NCBI RefSeq assembly: GCF_004135385.1
Contig: NZ_CP035493.1
Location: 2,418,001 to 2,482,000 of the forward strand
Direction: 5' to 3'
DNA: 64,000 nucleotides
Source of the DNA: Xylanimonas protaetiae
GTDB taxonomy: Bacteria > Actinomycetota > Actinomycetes > Actinomycetales > Cellulomonadaceae
Shown: positions 18,114-29,535 of the stretch, one piece after another
Numbering within the stretch: the stretch's first letter is position 1
How the letters are laid out: each line of letters begins with the position of its first letter
Position numbers and translations under genes: made by a program
The notes under the pieces: generated by a model
What the model was told of the DNA's origin: nothing
Seen by the model: only the letters and a program-made list of their open reading frames with translations
Databases searched by the model: none

Positions 18114-18821
18114 ATGACGGTCGCCCTCGTGCTCGTCTCCCACTCCGCCCTGCTCGCGCAGGGTGCCGTCGAGCTCGCGGGGCAGATGGCCCCCGACGTC
18201 CCGCTCCTGCCTGCCGCGGGGACGCTCGACGGCGGCCTGGGCACGTCGCTCGACATCGTCACCGGGGCCGTGGAGCGGGCCCTCGTGGAGGCCGACGGGG
18301 TCGTGGTGCTGGCGGACCTCGGCTCCGCGGTGCTCACCGTCGAGTCGGCCCTCGAGATCGAGGACGCGTGGTCCGGGCGCGTCGTGCTGGCGGACGCACC
18401 CTTCGTCGAGGGGGCCGTCGCGGCCGCCGTGGCGGCCCAGCAGGGCGGCGCGCTCGACGCCGTGCAGGCCGCTGCGCAGGAGGCGGGCGGCACGTTCGCG
18501 GCCTCGGCGCCTGCTGCGCCCGCTCCGCCCGTTGCCGCTGAGCCGGGCGAGGCCACCGCCGACGGCGTCGTCACCGAGCACGTGACGGTGCGCAACCCGC
18601 TCGGCCTGCACGCCCGGCCGGCCGCGCAGCTCGCCCGCGCGATCGCGGACCTGGGCGTGCCCGTCTCGGTGGGCGGGGTCGACGGCTCGAGCGTGCTCCA
18701 GCTGCTCGCCCTCGGTGCGACGGGCGGCAAGGAGCTCGAGGTCAGCGCACGCGGGGCGGGGGCGCGGGAGGCCGTCCGCGCCGTCGTCGGACTCATCGAC
18801 GGCGGGTTCGGGGAGGCCTGA
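18114..18821 (+). CDS. dhaM: PTS-dependent dihydroxyacetone kinase, DhaM subunit
   Basis: A 235-aa two-domain phosphotransfer protein. The N-terminal EIIA-Man-type domain (about 1-125) carries the active His10 in ALVLVSHSALLAQG. After an Ala/Pro linker (about 126-148), an HPr-like domain follows with His166 in NPLGLHARPAAQL and the Ser-46-like region GSSVLQLLALGA. It lacks the enzyme I-like third domain present in the E. coli protein. It takes phosphate from the general PTS and passes it to ADP on DhaL. It starts 4 nt after dhaL. Confidence 0.94.
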   Translation: MTVALVLVSHSALLAQGAVELAGQMAPDVPLLPAAGTLDGGLGTSLDIVTGAVERALVEADGVVVLADLGSAVLTVESALEIEDAWSGRVVLADAPFVEGAVAAAVAAQQGGALDAVQAAAQEAGGTFAASAPAAPAPPVAAEPGEATADGVVTEHVTVRNPLGLHARPAAQLARAIADLGVPVSVGGVDGSSVLQLLALGATGGKELEVSARGAGAREAVRAVVGLIDGGFGEA

Positions 18822-18864
18822 CCGCCGGGGTGGCCAAAGGTGGCCCACGTCACCAAAAGTTCAT

Positions 18865-18894
18865 TTGATGAAATTCTGCACCGAGTGCAGAATT
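18865..18894 (+). promoter_or_regulatory. tetR promoter overlapped by a perfect operator
   Basis: TTGATG (18865-18870) and CAGAAT (18888-18893) form -35 and -10 with a 17-bp spacer. The dyad AATTCTGCAC / GTGCAGAATT, split by CGA, covers 18872-18894, that is the whole spacer and the -10. The GTG start is 6 nt after the -10, so the transcript is probably leaderless. A TetR dimer bound here would block its own promoter. Confidence 0.75.
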
Positions 18895-18899
18895 GGCGC

Positions 18900-19538
18900 G
18901 TGATGATCCCCGTCGCGGCCGCGTCCGAGCGGCCCGGCCGGCGTGAGCCTGGTCTGCGCGAGCGCAAGAAGGTCGCGCGCCGGGGCGCGATCGTCGACGC
19001 CGCCCAGCAGCTCGTGCTGGCCCAGGGCCTCGACGACGTCACAGTCGAGATGATCAGCGCCCGGGTCGGCATCTCGGCCCGCACGTTCTTCAACTACTTC
19101 GACTCCAAGGACGACGCCGTGCTCGGCCTGGAGGACGTCACGATCGACGTCGACGCCGCCGCCCGGTTCGCGGCCGGCGGCCCCACCGGCCATCTCATGG
19201 CCGACCTCCAGACGGTCGTCGCCTCCGTGCTCCAGTCCGTGTCGCCCGACGAGGGCCGCGCCCGGTGCGCGCACGAGATCGCCCGCTCCCACCCGCGCCT
19301 GCTGCACCGTCAGGTGCTGTGGATGGAGCGGTACAAGGCGGACCTCACCGCGCTCTTCGCGGCCCGCCGCGCCGTGGACCCCGACGCCGTCCCCGTCGAC
19401 GACGAGACGCTCGCCATGATCGTCGTGGTGCTGCTGCGCTCGGCGGCCGTGGCGTGGGAGCGCGACGGCTACGCCGGCGACGCGGCGGCGCACCTCCCCG
19501 CGGCCGTCGCCGAGCTGCGAGCGCTGCTCGCGACCTAG
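18900..19538 (+). CDS. TetR family transcriptional regulator
   Basis: A 212-aa repressor. The N-terminal HTH is clear: RRGAIVDAAQQLVLAQGLDDVTVEMISARVGISARTFFNYFDSKDD is spread over about residues 24-69, with TVEMISARVGIS as the recognition unit and TFFNYF as the family hallmark. The C-terminal ligand domain is diverged, as usual. GTG 18900 (next to ATG 18903) is chosen because it lies 6 nt after the -10. The MFS exporter gene follows 93 nt downstream, so the regulator probably senses a compound exported by it. Confidence 0.92.
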   Translation: MMIPVAAASERPGRREPGLRERKKVARRGAIVDAAQQLVLAQGLDDVTVEMISARVGISARTFFNYFDSKDDAVLGLEDVTIDVDAAARFAAGGPTGHLMADLQTVVASVLQSVSPDEGRARCAHEIARSHPRLLHRQVLWMERYKADLTALFAARRAVDPDAVPVDDETLAMIVVVLLRSAAVAWERDGYAGDAAAHLPAAVAELRALLAT

Positions 19539-21736
<2,198 letters not shown>

Positions 21737-21782
21737 CGGCGGGGCGGCCGCCATGCCGCGCCGCCCTGTGGACGGACCCTGG

Positions 21783-21813
21783 ACGGGGCCGCCGGGACTC
21801 CCGGCGGCCCCGT
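21783..21813 (+). terminator. Terminator between DUF4233 and ndk
   Basis: A 14-bp perfect stem ACGGGGCCGCCGGG / CCCGGCGGCCCCGT with an ACT loop, followed by TAGTCTT. The stem ends one base before the -10-like element of ndk. Confidence 0.75.
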
Positions 21814-21819
21814 TAGTCT
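21814..21819 (+). promoter_or_regulatory. -10-like element of leaderless ndk
   Basis: TAGTCT with a 6-nt gap to ATG 21826. Because a terminator stem ends at 21813, ndk needs its own promoter here; any -35 must lie within the stem. Confidence 0.5.
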
Positions 21820-21825
21820 TCGGTC

Positions 21826-22275
21826 ATGACGACGCAGACGACGCCTGAGACCGCCCCCATCGAGCGCACGCTCGTCCTGGTGAAGCCCGACGGCGTCCGC
21901 CGCGGCCTGGCCGGCGAGGTGCTGCGCCGCGTCGAGGCGAAGGGCTACACGCTGGTCGGCGTCGAGCTCGTCAACGCCAAGGAGGACCTGCTGGCCCGGC
22001 ACTACGCCGAGCACGTGGGCAAGGACTTCTACCAGCCGCTCGTGGACTTCATGATGTCGGGGCCGATCCTCGCGGTGGTCGTCGAGGGCCAGCGCGTCAT
22101 CGAGGGCTTCCGCTCACTCGCGGGCGCGACGGACGGCACGCTCGCCTCGCCCGGCACGATCCGCGGCGACTTCGCCCGCTCGTGGGGCAGCAAGGTCATG
22201 CAGAACATCGTGCACGGCTCGGACTCGCCGGAGTCGGCCGCCCGCGAGATCGCGCTCTGGTTCCCGGGGCTCTGA
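21826..22275 (+). CDS. ndk: Nucleoside diphosphate kinase
   Basis: A 149-aa enzyme that balances nucleoside triphosphates by phospho-histidine transfer. The active His130 is in NIVHGSDSPESA, the universal signature. LVLVKPDGVRRGLAGEVL gives the Kpn-type N-terminal block. The N-terminus has about 10 extra residues (MTTQTTPETA) compared with typical 137-140-aa forms; a leaderless start at this ATG supports them. It lies directly upstream of smc with about 110 nt between. Confidence 0.96.
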   Translation: MTTQTTPETAPIERTLVLVKPDGVRRGLAGEVLRRVEAKGYTLVGVELVNAKEDLLARHYAEHVGKDFYQPLVDFMMSGPILAVVVEGQRVIEGFRSLAGATDGTLASPGTIRGDFARSWGSKVMQNIVHGSDSPESAAREIALWFPGL

Positions 22276-22375
22276 CGGCCCTCCCGATGGCACGGTGGCC
22301 CGGTCGACGACGTCGGCCGGGCCACCGCCGTCTCTGGCGGGCGGCAAGGTCCGCGGGTTTCCGGGCTTTCGCCCT

Positions 22376-22381
22376 TAGGGT
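22376..22381 (+). promoter_or_regulatory. -10-like element of leaderless smc
   Basis: TAGGGT with a 6-nt gap to GTG 22388; no Shine-Dalgarno sequence is visible. Confidence 0.45.
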
Positions 22382-22387
22382 TGACCG

Positions 22388-25300
22388 GTGCACCTGAAGA
22401 CGCTGACGTTGCGGGGGTTCAAGTCGTTCGCCTCGGCGACGACGCTGAGCTTCGAGCCCGGCATCACGTGCGTCGTCGGGCCCAACGGGTCGGGCAAGTC
22501 CAACGTGGTCGACGCGCTCGCGTGGGTCATGGGGGAGCAGGGGGCCAAGTCGCTGCGCGGCGGCAAGATGGAGGACGTCATCTTCGCCGGGACGGCCGGG
22601 CGCCCGCCGCTGGGCCGCGCCGAGGTGTCCCTCACGATCGACAACACCGACGGTGCGCTGCCGATCGACTACACCGAGGTGACGATCAGCCGCACGCTGT
22701 TCCGCAGCGGCGGGTCCGAGTACGCGATCAACGGCAGCTCCTGCCGGCTGCTGGACATCCAGGAGCTGCTGAGCGACTCCGGCATCGGCCGCGAGATGCA
22801 CGTCGTCGTCGGGCAGGGGCAGCTCGACGCCGTGCTGCGCGCCTCTCCGGAGGAGCGCCGCGGGTTCGTCGAGGAGGCCGCGGGCGTCCTCAAGCACCGC
22901 AAGCGCAAGGAGAAGGCGCTGCGCAAGCTCGACCAGATGGCCGGGAACCTCGCGCGCCTGGGCGACCTGACCGCGGAGCTGCGCCGCCAGCTCGGCCCGC
23001 TGGGCCGGCAGGCCGAGGCCGCCCGCAAGGCCCGGACGTACCAGGTCGACCTGCGCGACGCGAAGGCGCGCCTGCTCGCGGACGACCTCGCCCAGCTCGT
23101 CGCCCAGCTCGAGGCGGAGCGCGCCGACGAGACCGCGCTGCGCGAGCGGCAGGCGGAGACCGAGCGGGCGCTCGACGCCGCGCGTGCCGAGCTGGCCCGC
23201 CTCGAGGTCGCCGCGGCGGGCACGACGACGGCGGCCTCCCGCGCCGCCGACACCTTCCACGCCCTGTCCGCCCTGCGCGAGCGGCTGCGCGGCACGCAGA
23301 CCCTCGCCGAGGAGCGCGTGCGCCTGCTCGGCACCGCCGAGCCCGAGCAACGGGGCCAGGACCCGGCCGACCTCGAGGCGCAGGCCGAGCGTGCCCGCGC
23401 GTCGGAGGCGGAGCTGAGCCGTGAGGTGGAGCTCGCCCGCGCCGCGCTCACGGCCGCCGTCGAGGCGCGCACCGCGGCGGAGGACGCCGCGAGCGCCGCC
23501 GAGAAGGACCTCGCCGCGCTGCACCGCGGCGCCGCCGACCGCCGTGAGGGCCTGGCCCGCCTGGCCGGCCAGGTCGCGGCCCGCCGCTCGCGCGTGGAGG
23601 CCGCCGACGCCGAGCTCGACCGGGTGCGCGCGGCCCTCGACGAGGCGGAGCGCCGCGAGCGGGACGCCACGCGCGAGTTCGCCGCGCTCGAGACCCAGGT
23701 GGTCGGCGCGGAGGCGGGCGAGGAGGGCCTGGACGCCGAGCACGAGGCCGCGGCCACCGCCGTCGACACGGCCCACGCGCAGGTCGCGGACCTGGACGCC
23801 CAGGCGGCCGCGGCCGACAAGGACCGCGCCTCGGCGACGGCCCGCGTCGACGCCCTCGCGCTGAGCCTCGACCGCAAGGACGGCGCCGGGGCGCTCCTCG
23901 CAGCCGACCCGCCGGGCGTGCTCGGGTCGGTCGCGGCGCTGCTGGGCATCGAGGCGGGCTACGAGGACGCCGTCGCGGCGGCCCTCGGCCCGCTCGCCGA
24001 CGCCGTCGCGGTGGCGGACCTCGACGCCGCCGTCGACGCCCTGCGCCTGCTCCGCGACGACGACGCGGGCCGTGCGTCGCTCGTCGTGGGCGGGGCCGCG
24101 GACCCGGCGAGGCCCAGCGCGAGCGAGGCGAGCCGCACGGGAGTCCGGGCTGGGTCCGGTGACTCCGCGCACGATGCCGGGGTGGCTGCGCCGGACGGCG
24201 ACCGGCCGCCGGGTGTCGGACGCTGGGCCGTCGACGTCGTCACCGCGAGCGGGCCCGCCGCCGCCGCGCTGCGCGCCCTGCTCGCCGGCGTCGTCGTCGT
24301 CGACGACCTCGCCGAGGCGAGGGCGCTCGTCGCCGCGCGCCCCGACGTCGTCGCCGTGACCCGGACCGGGGACCTGCTGGGGGGCGTGCGCGCCGCGGGC
24401 GGCTCGGCCGCGGCCCCGAGCGTGCTGCACCTGCAGGCGGCGCTCGACGAGGCCCGCTCTCGGGCCGACGACGCCGCCGCGCGCGGCGAGCGCGCCCGGT
24501 TCGCGCTCGTCGGGGCACGGGAGCGGCTCGATGCCGCCCAGCGGCACTACGACGAGACGCTCGACCGGCTGCACGAGTCGGACGCCGCGCTGGCGGCCGT
24601 CGCCGAGCAGCTCGGCACGCTGGGGTCCGCGCAGCGGGCCGCGCGCGCCGAGGCGGACCGTCACCGGGCGACCCTCGCGCAGGCGAGCGAGCGTCGCGCG
24701 GCCGACGAGGCGGAGCTGGCCGGCCTGGCCGAGCGCCTCGAGATCGCGGAGGCCGCGCCCGGGGAGTCCGAGGAGGCCGTCGCCGCGGCCACCGAGGCGC
24801 GTGGCGCCGCCCAGGAGGCGGCCACCGCGGCCCGGGCCGCCGAGACCGACGCCCGCCTCGCGCTGCGCACGAGCGAGGAGCGCGCCCGCGCCGTCGCCGG
24901 GCGCGCGCAGGGCTTGGCCAGCGCGGCGGCGACCGAGCGCGCCGCGCGCGACCGGGCCGCCGCCCGCGCCCGCGAGCGGTCCGCGCAGGCCCGCGTCGCC
25001 GCGCAGGTGCGCGACGACGCCGCCGTCGCGCTCGCCGCGCTCGCCCGGTCGATCGACCGGGCGGCGGGGGAGCGGGCCGCGGCCGAGCAGGCCCGCACCG
25101 AGCAGGCCGCCGCGCTCGACGCCGTCCGCGCCGACGCCGACCGGCTCGCCGGCCAGCTGCGCGACCTCACCGACGTCGCGCACCGCGACGAGGTCGCCCG
25201 CGCCCAGCAGCTCGCGCGCCTCGAACAGCTCGAGCAGCGCGCCGCCGACGAGCTCGGCACGGACGTCGAGACGCTCGTCGAGGAGTTCGGCCCGCACCGC

Positions 25301-26029
25301 CTCGTCCCCGTGCCGCGGCCCGAGGACTGGCCCGAGGACGCCCCCGACCCCGAGCCGCTGCCCTACGTGCGCGAGGAGCAGGCCAAGCGCCTGGCGCAGT
25401 CGGAGCGCGCACTGGCCCGCATCGGCACGGTCAACCCGCTCGCCCTGGAGGAGTTCGCGGCCCTCGAGGAGCGGCACGCGTTCCTCACGGAGCAGCTCGC
25501 CGACCTCAAGAGGTCCCGCCAGGACCTGCTCCAGATCGTCGAGGACATCGACGAGCGCGTGCAGCAGGTCTTCGCCGAGGCGTACCGGGACACGGCGGCC
25601 ATGTTCGAGCAGGTGTTCCCGACGCTGTTCCCCGGCGGCGAGGGGCGCCTGGTCCTGACCGACCCGTCCGACCTGCTCACCACCGGCATCGACGTCGAGG
25701 CGCGGCCCGCGGGCAAGAAGGTCAAGCGGCTCTCGCTGCTCTCGGGCGGCGAGCGGTCCCTGACCGCCGTCGCGTTCCTCGTGTCGATCTTCAAGGCCCG
25801 CCCCAGCCCGTTCCTCATCATGGACGAGGTCGAGGCGGCGCTCGACGACGTCAACCTGGGCCGCCTGCTGGAGATCTTCCGCGAGCTGCAGACGCACTCC
25901 CAGCTCATCGTCATCACGCACCAGAAGCGCACCATGGAGGTCGCGGACGCGCTGTACGGCGTCGCGATGCGGGGCGACGGCATCACCACCGTCATCTCGC
26001 AGCGCATGCGCGAGACGGCGGAGGCGTGA
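22388..26029 (+). CDS. smc: Chromosome segregation protein SMC
   Basis: A 1213-aa condensin ATPase. Walker A GPNGSGKSN spans residues 31-39, followed by LRGGKMEDVIFAG. Two very long Ala/Glu/Arg coiled coils flank a hinge (about 505-670) with GVLGSVAALLGIEAGYEDAV. The ABC signature LLSGGERSLTAVAFL is near residue 1117 and Walker B FLIMDEVEAALDD near 1142. Compared with the usual hinge there is a disordered insertion at about 571-612, rich in Pro, Ser and Gly. SMC acts with ScpA/ScpB (not in the window) to fold and segregate chromosomes. Confidence 0.97.
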   Translation: MHLKTLTLRGFKSFASATTLSFEPGITCVVGPNGSGKSNVVDALAWVMGEQGAKSLRGGKMEDVIFAGTAGRPPLGRAEVSLTIDNTDGALPIDYTEVTISRTLFRSGGSEYAINGSSCRLLDIQELLSDSGIGREMHVVVGQGQLDAVLRASPEERRGFVEEAAGVLKHRKRKEKALRKLDQMAGNLARLGDLTAELRRQLGPLGRQAEAARKARTYQVDLRDAKARLLADDLAQLVAQLEAERADETALRERQAETERALDAARAELARLEVAAAGTTTAASRAADTFHALSALRERLRGTQTLAEERVRLLGTAEPEQRGQDPADLEAQAERARASEAELSREVELARAALTAAVEARTAAEDAASAAEKDLAALHRGAADRREGLARLAGQVAARRSRVEAADAELDRVRAALDEAERRERDATREFAALETQVVGAEAGEEGLDAEHEAAATAVDTAHAQVADLDAQAAAADKDRASATARVDALALSLDRKDGAGALLAADPPGVLGSVAALLGIEAGYEDAVAAALGPLADAVAVADLDAAVDALRLLRDDDAGRASLVVGGAADPARPSASEASRTGVRAGSGDSAHDAGVAAPDGDRPPGVGRWAVDVVTASGPAAAALRALLAGVVVVDDLAEARALVAARPDVVAVTRTGDLLGGVRAAGGSAAAPSVLHLQAALDEARSRADDAAARGERARFALVGARERLDAAQRHYDETLDRLHESDAALAAVAEQLGTLGSAQRAARAEADRHRATLAQASERRAADEAELAGLAERLEIAEAAPGESEEAVAAATEARGAAQEAATAARAAETDARLALRTSEERARAVAGRAQGLASAAATERAARDRAAARARERSAQARVAAQVRDDAAVALAALARSIDRAAGERAAAEQARTEQAAALDAVRADADRLAGQLRDLTDVAHRDEVARAQQLARLEQLEQRAADELGTDVETLVEEFGPHRLVPVPRPEDWPEDAPDPEPLPYVREEQAKRLAQSERALARIGTVNPLALEEFAALEERHAFLTEQLADLKRSRQDLLQIVEDIDERVQQVFAEAYRDTAAMFEQVFPTLFPGGEGRLVLTDPSDLLTTGIDVEARPAGKKVKRLSLLSGGERSLTAVAFLVSIFKARPSPFLIMDEVEAALDDVNLGRLLEIFRELQTHSQLIVITHQKRTMEVADALYGVAMRGDGITTVISQRMRETAEA

Positions 26030-26132
26030 CGGGGCGGCCCGAGGCCTGACCACACCGGAAGGCCCGGCCCATTTCACAGGATCCCCACCTCCCCGCCCGG
26101 CTTGTGTCAGGGGCGTGCGGGACACTGGAGGC

Positions 26133-26465
26133 ATGGTCACCCTGCTCGTCTGGCTCGTCTCCGCCGTTCTGCTGGCAACGGCGGTCTTCGTCGTCGCCAG
26201 CGTCATGGAGCGCGGCCAGGGCGTCCCGGGCGACCCGCCGGGCGACAACGGGATCGTGGCCTTCTGGCGCAGCTTCCGCGCCGGCCTGCGGCACCGTGGG
26301 CGCGTCGCGCGCCCCGTCGACACCGACCTCGACACCTTCCTCGCGGACCGCGTGGAGGAGGGGCCGGGCTACGTCGACGCCGAGCAGCTGGCCGACGTGC
26401 TCAACCGCGCCCGGGAGACGGCTACGCGCCACATCCACGTCGGGACGGTGCGCGCCCCCAAGTGA
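26133..26465 (+). CDS. Small single-pass membrane protein, unknown function
   Basis: A 110-aa protein. The N-terminus is one transmembrane helix (residues 2-23, LLVWLVSAVLLATAVFVVA), followed by a soluble part with FWRSFRAGLRHRGRVARPVDTD (split at about 46-67) and a C-terminal helix DAEQLADVLNRARE. ATG 26133 is preceded by GACACT at 6 nt. Located between smc and ftsY, it resembles small conserved actinobacterial proteins from this locus, but I do not recognise a named family. Confidence 0.65.
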   Translation: MVTLLVWLVSAVLLATAVFVVASVMERGQGVPGDPPGDNGIVAFWRSFRAGLRHRGRVARPVDTDLDTFLADRVEEGPGYVDAEQLADVLNRARETATRHIHVGTVRAPK

Positions 26466-26495
26466 CGCCCGCGCGGTCTCTGGGAGACTGACCCG

Positions 26496-27650
26496 GTGAC
26501 CGACGTCCTGCCCTGGCTCATCCCGCTCCTCGTCGTCGTGGTCCTCGGGGCCGTCGCCGCCCTCGTGGTGCCCCGCACCCGCCGCGGCAAGCAGCTCCCG
26601 CCGGTGGTGACGCCGCCTCCCACGACCGTCCAGCCGCCGCGGCCGGCGGAGACCGCTCCGGAGCCCGCGGCGCCGGACACGGCGGAGGCCGCCGCCGCCC
26701 CGGCCGTGACGCTGGAGCGTCCCGCGCCGACCGCCGGACGCCTCGTGCGCCTGCGCGACCGCCTCGCGCGCTCCGGCTCGCCGCTCGGCGCCCGCCTGCT
26801 GGCCGTCCTCTCGCGCGACCACCTCACCGAGGACGACTGGGACGAGCTCGAGGAGACCCTCCTGCTCGCCGACGTCGGCGCCGGCCCCGCGGGCGAGCTC
26901 ATCGACGCCCTGCGCACGCGCGTGCGCGTCGAGGGCGTCAGCGACCCGGTCGCCGTGCGCACGATGCTGCGCGAGGAGCTCATCACCCTCGTGGGCCCCG
27001 ACCTCGACCGGACCCTGCACACGCAGGGCACCGCGCCGGGCACGCCCGGCGTCGTCCTCGTCGTCGGCGTCAACGGCACGGGCAAGACGACGACGGTGGG
27101 CAAGCTGGCCCGCGTGCTCGTCGCCGACGGCGACACCGTCGTGCTCGGCGCCGCCGACACGTTCCGCGCCGCCGCCGCCGACCAGCTCCAGACGTGGGGC
27201 TCGCGCGTCGGCGTCCCCACGGTCCGCGCGGACCGCGACGGCGCCGACCCCGCCGCGGTCGCCTTCGACGCCGTCAAGCAGGGCAAGGCCGACGGCGTCG
27301 ACGTCGTCCTCGTGGACACGGCCGGGCGCCTGCAGAACAAGGCCGGGCTCATGGACGAGCTCGGCAAGATCTCCCGCGTCATCACGCGCGAGGCCGCGCT
27401 CACCGAGGTGCTGCTCGTGCTCGACGCGACGACGGGCCAGAACGGCCTCCAGCAGGCCCGCGTGTTCGGCGAGGTCGCGGGCGTCACGGGCATCGTGCTG
27501 ACCAAGCTCGACGGCACCGCCAAGGGCGGCATCGTCGTGGCCGTGCAGCGGGAGCTGGGCGTCCCGGTCAAACTCGTGGGTCTCGGCGAGGGCCCCGACG
27601 ACCTGGCCCCGTTCGACGCGGCGCAGTTCGTGGACGGCATCCTGGGGTGA
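26496..27650 (+). CDS. ftsY: Signal recognition particle receptor FtsY
   Basis: A 384-aa SRP receptor GTPase. The N-terminus is a membrane helix (about residues 3-24), then a Pro/Ala-rich linker in place of the acidic A domain of E. coli, then the N domain (LSRDHLTEDDWDELEETLLLAD, about 104-125) and the G domain. G1 is GVNGTGKTTTVGKLA at about 190-204, then ADTFRAAAADQL, DTAGRLQNK and TKLDGTAKGG. It docks ribosome-SRP complexes formed with Ffh, whose gene lies 3.7 kb downstream. GAGACT is 6 nt before the GTG. Confidence 0.96.
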   Translation: MTDVLPWLIPLLVVVVLGAVAALVVPRTRRGKQLPPVVTPPPTTVQPPRPAETAPEPAAPDTAEAAAAPAVTLERPAPTAGRLVRLRDRLARSGSPLGARLLAVLSRDHLTEDDWDELEETLLLADVGAGPAGELIDALRTRVRVEGVSDPVAVRTMLREELITLVGPDLDRTLHTQGTAPGTPGVVLVVGVNGTGKTTTVGKLARVLVADGDTVVLGAADTFRAAAADQLQTWGSRVGVPTVRADRDGADPAAVAFDAVKQGKADGVDVVLVDTAGRLQNKAGLMDELGKISRVITREAALTEVLLVLDATTGQNGLQQARVFGEVAGVTGIVLTKLDGTAKGGIVVAVQRELGVPVKLVGLGEGPDDLAPFDAAQFVDGILG

Positions 27651-27656
27651 GTCTCA

Positions 27657-27681
27657 GCGGGCCCGCCTCGGCCCGCCGAGG
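27657..27681 (+). terminator. Hairpin after ftsY
   Basis: GCGGGCC / GGCCCGC with a 6-nt loop, overlapping an alternative CCTCGGC / GCCGAGG hairpin. The stems are short, but the position right after the stop and before the nitrogen promoter fits a terminator. Confidence 0.4.
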
Positions 27682-27717
27682 GTGACGAAACCCAACGTTT
27701 ACCCGTTCCCCGAGGCT

Positions 27718-29481
<1,764 letters not shown>

Positions 29482-29491
29482 CACCTGCCCC

Positions 29492-29516
29492 GGTGGTTGA
29501 GCCTGTCGAGACCACC
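29492..29516. repeat. REP-like palindromic repeat between glnK and glnD
   Basis: GGTGGT and ACCACC arms enclose the core TGAGCCTGTCGAG. From memory, the core TGAGCCTGTCGA is a very widespread bacterial intergenic repeat motif. This is the only copy I noticed in the window. It lies within the apparent 5' extension of glnD and argues that glnD starts after it. Confidence 0.6.
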
Positions 29517-29535
29517 CCGAAGAGATCGGGAGAAC

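Noticed and set aside
29497-29535. Extended glnD start at TTG 29497
   Set aside because: It would begin inside the REP-like palindrome and adds a non-conserved basic stretch; GTG 29536 has a ribosome-binding site.
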